This document shows positions 56,407 to 64,000 of a DNA stretch of 64,000 bases, one piece after another (the stretch's first letter is position 1; every line of letters begins with the position of its first letter). The translations under genes and the position numbers were made by a program. The notes beneath the pieces are model-generated. The model saw only the letters and a program-made list of their open reading frames with translations, did not search any database and had not been told where the DNA came from. Origin of the DNA: Desulfovibrio inopinatus DSM 10711 (GTDB lineage: Bacteria; Desulfobacterota; Desulfovibrionia; Desulfovibrionales; Desulfovibrionaceae); assembly GCF_000429305.1 (NCBI RefSeq), contig NZ_AUBP01000012.1:1-64000 (forward strand). The letters run 5' to 3'.

Positions 56407-57822
56407 ATGAGACAGATGGAAATACAAAAAATACATACTAACGGTGCCCAACGCGGGGGCATGCAACACAAAGTACGCCGTATTCACATGATTGGTATCG
56501 GCGGTTCCGGTATGAGCGGTATTGCTGAAGTTCTGCTCAACCTCGGTTACGAAGTGAGCGGCTCCGACATGGCTTCGGGAGCGCCTGTCAAACGATTGCG
56601 CGACCTCGGTGCAGAAATTTACATCGGCCATGGGCGAAAAAATGTGGGTAATGCCGACGTCGTCGTCAAATCCACGGCGATAAACGCCGATAATCCAGAA
56701 CTGGTCGAAGCGCTCAGCCGCAGGATTCCCGTTATTCCTCGCGCTGAAATGTTGGCGGAGCTCATGCGACTTCGCACAGGGATTGCTGTTGCCGGTACCC
56801 ACGGTAAAACAACAACAACATCACTTCTGGCGACAATTTTCACGGAAGCAAAAAAAGATCCAACGGTCATCATCGGAGGACGGCTCAATACATATGGCTC
56901 AGGAGCTCGGCTCGGTGAAGGGGAATACCTTATTGCCGAAGCCGACGAGTCCGATGGTTCTTTCTTGTGTCTTTTACCCATTATGACCATCGTCACCAAT
57001 GTAGACGCCGACCACCTTGACTATTATACTAACCAAGACGACATTGATTCGGCATTTACAACTTTTATGAATAGTCTGCCCTTTTACGGGCTCAATGTCG
57101 TCTGCAGTGACGACCCCGGAGTCGCGCGTCTTTTGCCACATGTGAAGCGACCGACCATTACCTACGGTCTTGGCGAGACGGCTCGTATTCGTGGAATAAT
57201 TACGAGTGGCGGCCCCGTAAATCGCTTTACAGTACTTGTAGACGGCGTACACTTTGCCGACATAGTTTTGCCGCATCCAGGCCAACACAATATACTGAAT
57301 GCACTTGGCGCTATCGGCGTCGCACTTGAGGCCGGGATCAAAAAAGAAGATATCGTCACCGCTCTTTCTAAATTCGGAGGAGTCGGCCGACGTTTTGAAA
57401 TTAAAGGTGAACGGAATGGCATCACTGTCATTGATGATTATGGTCACCACCCGGCTGAAATTGCGGCGACAATCAGCACCGCCAAAGCATGCTATCCGGG
57501 ACGACGTATTGTGGTTGCCTTCCAACCCCATCGTTTTACTCGAACTCAAGCGCTGTTCGGCCAATTTTGTAAAAGTTTCGACGAGGTTGACGAGTTGCTT
57601 TTAACGGAAATCTATCCGGCTTCGGAAACCCCCATTCCCGGCGTCTCAGGAGAATCCTTAGCACAAGGCATTCGTCAAGTCGGAAATGCACGCGTTCACT
57701 TTTATCCGGACTTCACAGCGATGGAAGAAGCGCTGCCGGATATGTTGCAGTCAAACGACGTGTTTATTACGCTCGGGGCTGGGTCTATCTGGCGTGTCGG
57801 ACAAGGATTTTTGGAGGGTTAA
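56407..57822 (+). CDS. murC: UDP-MurNAc:L-alanine ligase
   Basis: This ligase adds L-Ala to UDP-MurNAc, the first amino acid of the stem peptide. Up to 471 residues with '[18 protein letters not shown]', ATP motif '[14 protein letters not shown]', 'EADESDGSF' and '[10 protein letters not shown]'. The frame starts at 56407; the ATG at 56461 ([10 protein letters not shown]) would match the usual family start and is preceded by GGGGGC, so the first 18 residues are doubtful. Confidence 0.94.
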   Translation: MRQMEIQKIHTNGAQRGGMQHKVRRIHMIGIGGSGMSGIAEVLLNLGYEVSGSDMASGAPVKRLRDLGAEIYIGHGRKNVGNADVVVKSTAINADNPELVEALSRRIPVIPRAEMLAELMRLRTGIAVAGTHGKTTTTSLLATIFTEAKKDPTVIIGGRLNTYGSGARLGEGEYLIAEADESDGSFLCLLPIMTIVTNVDADHLDYYTNQDDIDSAFTTFMNSLPFYGLNVVCSDDPGVARLLPHVKRPTITYGLGETARIRGIITSGGPVNRFTVLVDGVHFADIVLPHPGQHNILNALGAIGVALEAGIKKEDIVTALSKFGGVGRRFEIKGERNGITVIDDYGHHPAEIAATISTAKACYPGRRIVVAFQPHRFTRTQALFGQFCKSFDEVDELLLTEIYPASETPIPGVSGESLAQGIRQVGNARVHFYPDFTAMEEALPDMLQSNDVFITLGAGSIWRVGQGFLEG

Positions 57823-57824
57823 AC

Positions 57825-58709
57825 GTGGCATTGCGCGAACTGCCCGAACCGGTTCTCGCCGAGCGCACCACACTGCGCCTTGGAGGACGTGCATTGGCTG
57901 AACTCGTCGTAGACGAGCCGGCCGATTTCGACGCCCTGCCCGGCGCTTTGTCACGGCTTGGTGCAACGCCGTACGTCTTTGGTTGGGGAAGCAATATCCT
58001 TGCCAAGGACGGAGAGTTGCCCCTTGTGCTCGTGCGTTTCGGCAAAGCAGCCGGTCCCACAGTTGTGGCCGAAACCGACGACACAATCACGATTGATGTC
58101 GATGCAGGATTGCGCCTCCCCGTTTTGTTGACCTGGCTGGCAAAAAACGGCCTCTGGGGATTATCCGGTTTAGCCGGCGTCCCAGGCACCGTGGGTGGTG
58201 CAGTCGCCATGAACGCAGGATCGTTTGGATGCCAGATAAAAGATGTTCTTGAATCGGTTGTTATGTGGTCCGAAGAGACCGGACTTGTCCGTTACGCATC
58301 GGACGATATCGACATGGGGTATCGCTTTTTCAAGCCACGTCGCATGACAGGGTTCTCTCTCGTCGCATCGGCACGATTGAAATTTGTTCGTAAGCCCGCA
58401 ACGATGGTACGGGACGCCATGACAATGGCCATGGATAACAAACGAAAAACGCAACCTCTCGATACGCATTCAGCAGGGTGCGTTTTCAAGAACCCCGAAG
58501 GAGACAGCGCCGGCCGGTTGCTTGATGTGGCCGGATTTCGCGGGAAAAATCACGGAGATATGGCGTTTTCGGATAAGCACGCCAATTTTCTTGTCAACAA
58601 AGGGAACGGAACAGCAGCCCAGGCTATGGAGCTGATTGAGATGGCCCAAAATACGGTTTTGGACCAATTCGGAGTGGCACTCCACATGGAGGTAAAGACT
58701 CTGCCATGA
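57825..58709 (+). CDS. murB: UDP-N-acetylenolpyruvylglucosamine reductase
   Basis: An FAD enzyme that reduces UDP-GlcNAc-enolpyruvate to UDP-MurNAc. 294 residues with the FAD motif 'GWGSNILAKDG', 'GLSGLAGVPGTVGGAVAMNA' and 'HSAGCVFKNPEGDSAGRLLD', then 'FSDKHANFLVN'. In the active-site position Ser of the E. coli enzyme there is Cys ('SAGC'), a variant known in type II MurB. The start is GTG at 57825 with GGAGGG 8 bases upstream. Confidence 0.94.
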   Translation: MALRELPEPVLAERTTLRLGGRALAELVVDEPADFDALPGALSRLGATPYVFGWGSNILAKDGELPLVLVRFGKAAGPTVVAETDDTITIDVDAGLRLPVLLTWLAKNGLWGLSGLAGVPGTVGGAVAMNAGSFGCQIKDVLESVVMWSEETGLVRYASDDIDMGYRFFKPRRMTGFSLVASARLKFVRKPATMVRDAMTMAMDNKRKTQPLDTHSAGCVFKNPEGDSAGRLLDVAGFRGKNHGDMAFSDKHANFLVNKGNGTAAQAMELIEMAQNTVLDQFGVALHMEVKTLP

Positions 58710-59647
58710 GCATCCGCGCCAACGCATCTGGGGGCAAGCCTTCGGGAGCGAAAAAGAATTCTTATTCAAAGCAGTACCACAAGGGCAAGAATGACAAACC
58801 GTCACGCCTGTCCTTGACCGGAAGCTCCAAGAATCGCAGCCGATCGCCACGAGTGCACGTAGCTTCTCCTGGTAATGCATCTGCCATTGGCGTGGGTATT
58901 TTACCTTCTCCGCGTTTCGTTGCCGGCTTTTTTACGAAGCTGGCTGTTCTCATTGTTGCCGCCACTGTATTGGCCGGAGTCAGCGTCGGCTTACTGGCGG
59001 GATACCGATGGTTGACAACCATCCAATATTTCAGCCTGGATAGCATTGATGTCCAAGGGCTTCATCGTCTTTCAAACAAAGACATCATTTCCCTGTCCGG
59101 CCTCGCACCAGGGGACAATCTCATGGCCATCAAACTTGGTGCTGTCGAGACTGCAGTGGAAACAGAGCCATGGGTGGATACCGTTGCCATCAAGCGTGTC
59201 TTTCCGGACACCATCAATTTGGTGGTTACTGAACGTGTTCCAGCGTATTGGATGCAATACCAAAATAAACTTTACTACGCCGACGAAGCAGGCCGCATCA
59301 TCGACGTGGTAGAACCGGACAATTTTGAATCGTTACCACAGCTTGAGATTGAAGCCGGTATGGAAAAACACCTGGACATGCTGAATCATTTCTGGGAGGC
59401 CGCTAAGGCGACCGGCGCCCCGTTCTCAAAGGATAATGTTGCCTGGGTGCGATTGTCCTGGAGACACGGAATCGAAATCATGCTTTTGGATCGCAATACC
59501 ATGTTGTGCCTCGGTCTCGATAACTGGCGCGACAATCTTCGCCGCCTGACCCTGGTCTGGGCGGACTTGATGCGGCGTGGCGAAATCGAGCGAGCGGCTG
59601 TTATTGCCTCGCAGGACGACAAAGTTTTCGTCCAAAGCCGCACGTAG
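58706..59647 (+). CDS. ftsQ: cell division protein FtsQ
   Basis: A bitopic division protein that links early and late divisome parts. 313 residues: a long basic, Ser/Lys-rich cytoplasmic tail (about 1-70), a helix near 74-98, a POTRA domain starting at 'FSLDSIDVQGLHRLSNKDII' and the FtsQ beta domain ('YYADEAGRIIDVV'). The ATG overlaps the murB stop (ATGA). Confidence 0.9.
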   Translation: MSIRANASGGKPSGAKKNSYSKQYHKGKNDKPSRLSLTGSSKNRSRSPRVHVASPGNASAIGVGILPSPRFVAGFFTKLAVLIVAATVLAGVSVGLLAGYRWLTTIQYFSLDSIDVQGLHRLSNKDIISLSGLAPGDNLMAIKLGAVETAVETEPWVDTVAIKRVFPDTINLVVTERVPAYWMQYQNKLYYADEAGRIIDVVEPDNFESLPQLEIEAGMEKHLDMLNHFWEAAKATGAPFSKDNVAWVRLSWRHGIEIMLLDRNTMLCLGLDNWRDNLRRLTLVWADLMRRGEIERAAVIASQDDKVFVQSRT

Positions 59648-59683
59648 CACCAACTAACGCAAGACGAGGACTGGGGGCGGGAT

Positions 59684-60910
59684 ATGGCCAAATCGGAACT
59701 TATTGTCGGACTTGACCTCGGCACCACCAAAACCTGTGTGGTCGTGGGGGAGCTTTCCCCTGAAGGCGTGGACGTCGTCGGCATCGGCACGTCTCCGTCC
59801 ACAGGCCTACGACGAGGAGTGGTCGTCAATATCGAGCAAACCGTACAGTCGATCAAAAAAGCCTTGGAAGAGGCAGAATTGATGGCCGGCTGTGAAATTC
59901 GCTCGGTGTACGCTGGTATTGCCGGCAGCCACATTAAAGGCTTCAATTCTCATGGGGTAATCGCCGTCAAAGGCGGTGAAGTTGGTCAACGCGATGTGGA
60001 GCGCGTCATTGATGCGGCTAAAGCTGTTGCCATCCCCATGGATCGAGAAGTCATCCACATCCTGCCTCAGGAATTTATTGTGGATGATCAACGCGGCATC
60101 GCCGACCCGCTCGGTATGGCGGGGGTGCGTCTCGAAGTCAAAGTCCACATCGTCACCGGTGCTGTGACCAGTGCACAAAACATTGTGCGCTCCTGTCACC
60201 GAGCCGGACTTGACGTCTCAGACATCGTTCTTGAAGCATTGGCATCGTCCAAGGCTATTTTGACGGAAGAAGAACGCGAAATCGGTGTCGCTTTAGTCGA
60301 TCTGGGCGGAGGCACCACCGATCTTGCCATTTTTTCCAATGATTCCATCAAACACACGTCTGTCTTGGCGCTTGGTGGAACAAACCTGACCAACGATATT
60401 GCTTTCGGCTTGCGTACACCGATGCTTTCGGCTGAAAAGATTAAGATTCGATTCGGTTGTGCCTTATCGGATCTTATACGCGAAGAAGAAATTATCGAAG
60501 TCATGAGTGTTGGTGGACGCGAACCTCGACGGCTCTCTCGACACATTCTGGCTGAAATCTGTGAGCCACGTATTGAAGAAATGCTGGCCCTCGTCGACCA
60601 GGAACTCATTCGCTCCGGATTGAAAAACATGATTGGTGCAGGTGTCGTTCTGACTGGTGGCACCTCGCTTATTGAAGGAATGCAGGAGTTGGCCGAACAA
60701 ATCTTCAATTTACCAACACGTATTGGATATCCAACGCGCGTAGGCGGATTGCGAGATGTTGTAAATAGCCCGATGTATGCCACAGCCGTGGGTCTTTTGC
60801 TCTATGGAGCAGAAAAGGAAGGAGTGGAAAAACGCTTCCGTATCCGCGATGAAAACGTCTTCAACCGTATTCTCGGCCGCATGAAAAAATGGTTTGTCGA
60901 CGTTAAATAA
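59684..60910 (+). CDS. ftsA: cell division protein FtsA
   Basis: An actin-like ATPase that anchors FtsZ to the membrane. 408 residues with 'LIVGLDLGTTKTCVVVGEL' (phosphate 1), 'ALVDLGGGTTDLAIF' (phosphate 2), 'GVVLTGGTSLIEGMQELAEQ' (adenosine) and a C-terminal amphipathic helix 'FNRILGRMKKWFVDVK' for membrane binding. The preceding GGGGGCGGG is an unusual ribosome binding site. Confidence 0.96.
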   Translation: MAKSELIVGLDLGTTKTCVVVGELSPEGVDVVGIGTSPSTGLRRGVVVNIEQTVQSIKKALEEAELMAGCEIRSVYAGIAGSHIKGFNSHGVIAVKGGEVGQRDVERVIDAAKAVAIPMDREVIHILPQEFIVDDQRGIADPLGMAGVRLEVKVHIVTGAVTSAQNIVRSCHRAGLDVSDIVLEALASSKAILTEEEREIGVALVDLGGGTTDLAIFSNDSIKHTSVLALGGTNLTNDIAFGLRTPMLSAEKIKIRFGCALSDLIREEEIIEVMSVGGREPRRLSRHILAEICEPRIEEMLALVDQELIRSGLKNMIGAGVVLTGGTSLIEGMQELAEQIFNLPTRIGYPTRVGGLRDVVNSPMYATAVGLLLYGAEKEGVEKRFRIRDENVFNRILGRMKKWFVDVK

Positions 60911-60974
60911 GGCAGCGCTTCCATTCGTAGGATGACAAAGGCTAACCAAGGAAGGACTCAAGGGGGAGGAAACC

Positions 60975-62327
60975 ATGGAATTATGGGAAATCGAAGGCGA
61001 TTCTAACGCCCAAATCAAAGTCGTAGGTTGCGGTGGTGGTGGTTCCAATGCCGTCAACAACATGATTGATTCTGCCTTGAAAGGCGTCACATTCATTTCG
61101 GCGAACACCGACTTGCAGGCGCTCAACTTCTCCAAGGCTGAATACAAAATTCAACTTGGTGAAAAACTGACCAAAGGCCTTGGAGCCGGCGCCAATCCCG
61201 AAGTTGGTCGGGAAGCCGCCATGGAAAGCATTGATCAGATCAAATCCATTCTTGGAGAACCAGATCTTGTCTTTGTTACCGCCGGCATGGGCGGCGGCAC
61301 GGGTACCGGAGCCGCTCCTGTCGTTGCCAAGGTCGCGAAAGAGTCCGGCGCACTCACTGTTGGCGTTGTGACCAAGCCATTCTATTTCGAAGGCAAAAAA
61401 CGCATTCAATCAGCCGAACGCGGGATTGAAGCATTGCGCGAAGTGGTCGACTCCATTGTTACCATTCCCAACGACCGCCTGTTGCAGCTTGCTTCGAAAA
61501 AAGCCAGCTTCCTCGATATGCTCAAAAAGGCGGACGAGGTACTCTACTTCGCGGTCAAAGGCATCTCCGACCTCATTATGGTGCCTGGCTTGATCAACCT
61601 CGACTTTGCCGACGTTAAAGCGGTTATGTCGGAAATGGGCAAGGCCCTTATGGGATTTGGTTCGGCCCGCGGCGAACACCGTGCCCAAGAAGCTGCACAG
61701 AAAGCCATTACCAGCCCGTTACTCGACGACGTTAACATCGAAGGTGCCAAAGGCGTTCTCATGAACATCACCTGTGGCCCTGATCTGACGATCGAAGAAG
61801 TGGACGAAGCGGCTCGCACCATCACCGAAGCTGTTCACGAGGAAGCCAAGGTCTTCTTTGGTACCGTTTTCGACCACGATGCAGGCGATGAAATGCACAT
61901 CACCGTTATTGCCACGGGCATCGACGCCATGCCGCCTCATGCGGAACTCGTTGAGACGCAGCAACAGCCACAGCCGCAATCTCAACCGCAACCACAGCCG
62001 CAGCCCATCAGCCAGCCCGTTGAGAATAAAACCGAGCAAGCTCCTCAGCTTCGTCGGCCCGATCCCAACGTGCGCTTAATTCAACAGCCGCGGCAGCAAG
62101 GCAACAATTCGTGCGTTCAAAGCCCTCGCTCGAAACGCTTTCAAAACGCAACACAGCAAAATGATCTCAATGTCCCGGCGTATTTACGCCGAAGCGGGAA
62201 AAAAGGTCCTGATGTCAATTACGACATGATGCAGCAAGCCAAAGGCTCTTCTCCCGGAGAAGAAGACTTTGTCTTCGATGAAGAAGAATTTGAAATTCCT
62301 TCCTTCATCCGTATGCAGGCAGATTAA
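60975..62327 (+). CDS. ftsZ: tubulin-like division GTPase FtsZ
   Basis: Forms the Z-ring. 450 residues: GTPase core with '[14 protein letters not shown]', the tubulin signature '[15 protein letters not shown]' and T7 loop '[11 protein letters not shown]', then a Gln/Pro-rich linker (about 330-350, '[20 protein letters not shown]'). The C-terminal FtsA/ZipA-binding peptide is '[12 protein letters not shown]' (about 439-450). A second similar motif, '[11 protein letters not shown]' (about 397-407), lies inside the linker. GGGGGAGGAAACC is a strong ribosome binding site. Confidence 0.97.
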   Translation: MELWEIEGDSNAQIKVVGCGGGGSNAVNNMIDSALKGVTFISANTDLQALNFSKAEYKIQLGEKLTKGLGAGANPEVGREAAMESIDQIKSILGEPDLVFVTAGMGGGTGTGAAPVVAKVAKESGALTVGVVTKPFYFEGKKRIQSAERGIEALREVVDSIVTIPNDRLLQLASKKASFLDMLKKADEVLYFAVKGISDLIMVPGLINLDFADVKAVMSEMGKALMGFGSARGEHRAQEAAQKAITSPLLDDVNIEGAKGVLMNITCGPDLTIEEVDEAARTITEAVHEEAKVFFGTVFDHDAGDEMHITVIATGIDAMPPHAELVETQQQPQPQSQPQPQPQPISQPVENKTEQAPQLRRPDPNVRLIQQPRQQGNNSCVQSPRSKRFQNATQQNDLNVPAYLRRSGKKGPDVNYDMMQQAKGSSPGEEDFVFDEEEFEIPSFIRMQAD

Positions 62328-62333
62328 TGCCTG

Positions 62334-62367
62334 TGTCTGCGCAGTCTAAAACGACTGCGCAGACACG
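62334..62367. repeat. perfect hairpin after ftsZ
   Basis: A 14-bp perfect inverted repeat (GTGTCTGCGCAGTC / GACTGCGCAGACAC) with the loop TAAAAC, starting 7 bases after the ftsZ stop. There is no T-tract, so it may protect the mRNA end or cause partial termination. Confidence 0.8.
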
Positions 62368-62411
62368 GCTGACGAAACAGGACAGTCCATAGTGGCAGAT
62401 GAGATGCATGC

Positions 62412-64000
62412 ATGCCCCGTGATGTAAGCGGGCTTCGGTCCTTTGTTGGCCTCAATGATTACGAACCACGAGATATCGGCGGCCGGTTACCCGTGGCACT
62501 CGTTTTCACGCAGGAGGCCCGTGCCGGACTGTCAGCCCTGGGTTGGCAGGCTGTCTATCGCATACTTGCGACCGATGACCGTTTTGCACCAGAACGAGTC
62601 TTTTTCGATCCGAAAAAAGACGGTGTGACTTCGCCTGTTTCCGAAGAGACAAACAGACCGCTGTCTCAGTTTGCCGTTGTCGCCTTTTCGCTGTGCTTTG
62701 AAGAAGACTATCCACGCGTTGTATCCATGCTTTCCGACGCAGGGATCCCCCCCTTTACGAACCAGCGGCCCGATTATCCAATCGTTATTGGAGGCGGGCC
62801 GCCGGCCTTTATCAACCCAGCTCCACTTGCCCCTTTCTTCGATATGTTTTTCGTTGGAGAAGCCGAAGCAGGCCTCCTTGATGTCTTTTCTCGACTCCAC
62901 ACAGCGCTCTTGAGCGGTATCGGTAAACACGATGTTCTCACTGCAGAAAAAAACGCTCCAGGTATCTATGTACCCGGGCAATCCACCACTCCGGTCAAAC
63001 GTGTCGTCGCAGCGCAGGATTCTCGTCGCCTCCACGATCCGGCGTCCTCGGTCTTCATCAGCAATAAGTCCGAATTCAAGGACATGCTTCTCATCGAGAT
63101 CAACCGCGGTTGTCCGTATGCTTGCCGATTCTGTGCCGCGGGGCATGTCTATCGCCCTCCGCGTCAAGCGAATTTCGATGATGTCTGGGCAATCATCGAA
63201 CGCGACCACCCCAAAAAAGTAGGACTTGTGGGCACAGCGTTGACCGATTGGCCACCGCTGGAAAGCTTACTCAAACGACTTTTGGACGAAAAAATCAAAT
63301 TTTCCCTGTCCTCGGTCCGTGCCGACGGCATAACCGACTCGTTGCTCACGTTACTTCGCAAAAGCGGTTCACGCACTCTGACGTTGGCTTTGGAAGGACC
63401 AAGCCATCGTCTCCGCGTGGCAGCCGGAAAAAACCTTGACGAAGCAGATTTCCTACATGCCGTTTCCTTGGCTGCCGACCACGGCATCAACCACCTCAAA
63501 GTCTATCTCATCGCTGGTTGGCCAGGAGAAACGTCAGACGATTACGATGAACTCGCCGAATTTCTTGAACAGATTCACGCTGCGGGCCGCATTGCCAAGT
63601 CCAAGAAAAAATGTATCGCCCATATGACGCTTGCCGTAAGTTGCCTGGTTCCCAAGCCCTTTACTCCCATGCAATACGCTCCCATGGCATCACAAGATGA
63701 TCTTGAAGCTGTACTGGGACGATTGCGCGATATGGTCAAACCATTTCGCGGGGTCCGCGTCGATCTCGATAATCCGTCACGAGCTCGTATTCAGGGACTT
63801 CTTGCACGAGGAGACGCCTCACTCGCTGAATTTGTCGAGTTGGCAGCCAAGAACGGAGGCCGGTTGAAAAAGGCATTAGCTGACTGGCCGGGAGAAGGTC
63901 ATCAGTTCCTTGATCGTGAACGCGATAAAGATGAAATTTTTCCTTGGGACGTTATTGACGTCGGCGTCCCCAAAGCATTGCTTTATGCCGGCTGGCAAGC
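62412..64000 (+). CDS. radical SAM protein with N-terminal B12-binding-like domain (cut by window edge)
   Basis: At least 529 residues, open to the end of the window. The N-terminal ~215 residues resemble the cobalamin-binding-like fold of many radical SAM enzymes ('VIGGGPPAFINPAPLAPFFD', 'FVGEAEAG'). The radical SAM core starts with the cluster motif 'RGCPYACRFCAAGHVYRPPR' near 240-260 (CxxxCxxC), followed by 'TLALEGPSHRLR' and 'YLIAGWPGET'. It is related to the MiaB/Elp3-like and B12-type rSAM families, but the substrate cannot be told. The ATG at 62412 is the best start; its ribosome binding site is weak. Confidence 0.85.
   Translation, partial: MPRDVSGLRSFVGLNDYEPRDIGGRLPVALVFTQEARAGLSALGWQAVYRILATDDRFAPERVFFDPKKDGVTSPVSEETNRPLSQFAVVAFSLCFEEDYPRVVSMLSDAGIPPFTNQRPDYPIVIGGGPPAFINPAPLAPFFDMFFVGEAEAGLLDVFSRLHTALLSGIGKHDVLTAEKNAPGIYVPGQSTTPVKRVVAAQDSRRLHDPASSVFISNKSEFKDMLLIEINRGCPYACRFCAAGHVYRPPRQANFDDVWAIIERDHPKKVGLVGTALTDWPPLESLLKRLLDEKIKFSLSSVRADGITDSLLTLLRKSGSRTLTLALEGPSHRLRVAAGKNLDEADFLHAVSLAADHGINHLKVYLIAGWPGETSDDYDELAEFLEQIHAAGRIAKSKKKCIAHMTLAVSCLVPKPFTPMQYAPMASQDDLEAVLGRLRDMVKPFRGVRVDLDNPSRARIQGLLARGDASLAEFVELAAKNGGRLKKALADWPGEGHQFLDRERDKDEIFPWDVIDVGVPKALLYAGWQ

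Noticed and set aside
1-64000. CRISPR arrays, tRNA or rRNA genes, prophage
   Set aside because: None could be recognised by eye; no regular spaced repeats, cloverleaf sequences or phage structural genes were found.

Overview
The window looks like chromosomal DNA from a sulfate-reducing deltaproteobacterium of the Desulfovibrio type. The main reasons are a 217-residue single-domain siroheme/[4Fe-4S] sulfite reductase of the kind known from Desulfovibrio, a CbiK-type cobaltochelatase, a 17-kb dcw (division and cell wall) cluster with no ddl that contains a PASTA-tailed FtsI and a meso-DAP-type MurE, and many large PAS/GAF sensor proteins. Base composition is moderate. I saw no rRNA, tRNA, CRISPR array or phage. 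This placement is inference from gene content; no search was run.

Layout. 1-303: 3' end of an IS5-type element. 314-4261: housekeeping genes (HD phosphohydrolase, small exported protein, VOC protein, serS, pncC, HU). 4398-8985: a sensor kinase followed 16 bases later by a CreD-like membrane protein, recalling creC-creD. 9182-10141: cheV. 10323-13752: an incomplete Tad pilus set (cpaA, cpaB, cpaC, lipoprotein) closed by a strong terminator. 13965-16597: a 45-residue membrane peptide, DUF523, and two unrecognised genes. 16612-21163: a GldA ATPase, a fused GldF-GldG protein and a DUF4340 protein. 21405-29282: mixed accessory genes (Zn-ribbon protein, TetR regulator, cbiK, DUF3426 protein, orphan ProX-like binding protein, acyltransferase, ion channel). 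29475-30128: sulfite reductase with its own promoter and terminator.

30283-42393 is the most unusual part. Eight tightly packed same-strand genes encode a triple-binding-domain PAS sensor with no output domain, a receiver joined to a nucleotide-cyclase-like domain whose catalytic residues are replaced, an MlaE-like permease, an MlaF-like ABC protein in which Walker A, the signature motif and Walker B are all changed, an MCE-domain protein, a TPR lipoprotein, a MerR-like regulator and a hybrid kinase with receiver and HPt. I read it as a signalling-linked Mla/MCE-type lipid or envelope system in which several usual enzymes have become non-enzymatic parts.

42448-44664 is a PP2C/SpoIIE-type phosphatase with a Met/Gly-rich sensor loop on the opposite strand. 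From 45061 to 62327 the dcw operon runs mraZ-rsmH-ftsL-ftsI-murE-murF-mraY-murD-ftsW-murG-murC-murB-ftsQ-ftsA-ftsZ. Many of its genes overlap by 4 bases, and four 10-bp MraZ-type operator repeats lie just before mraZ. The window ends inside a radical SAM gene.
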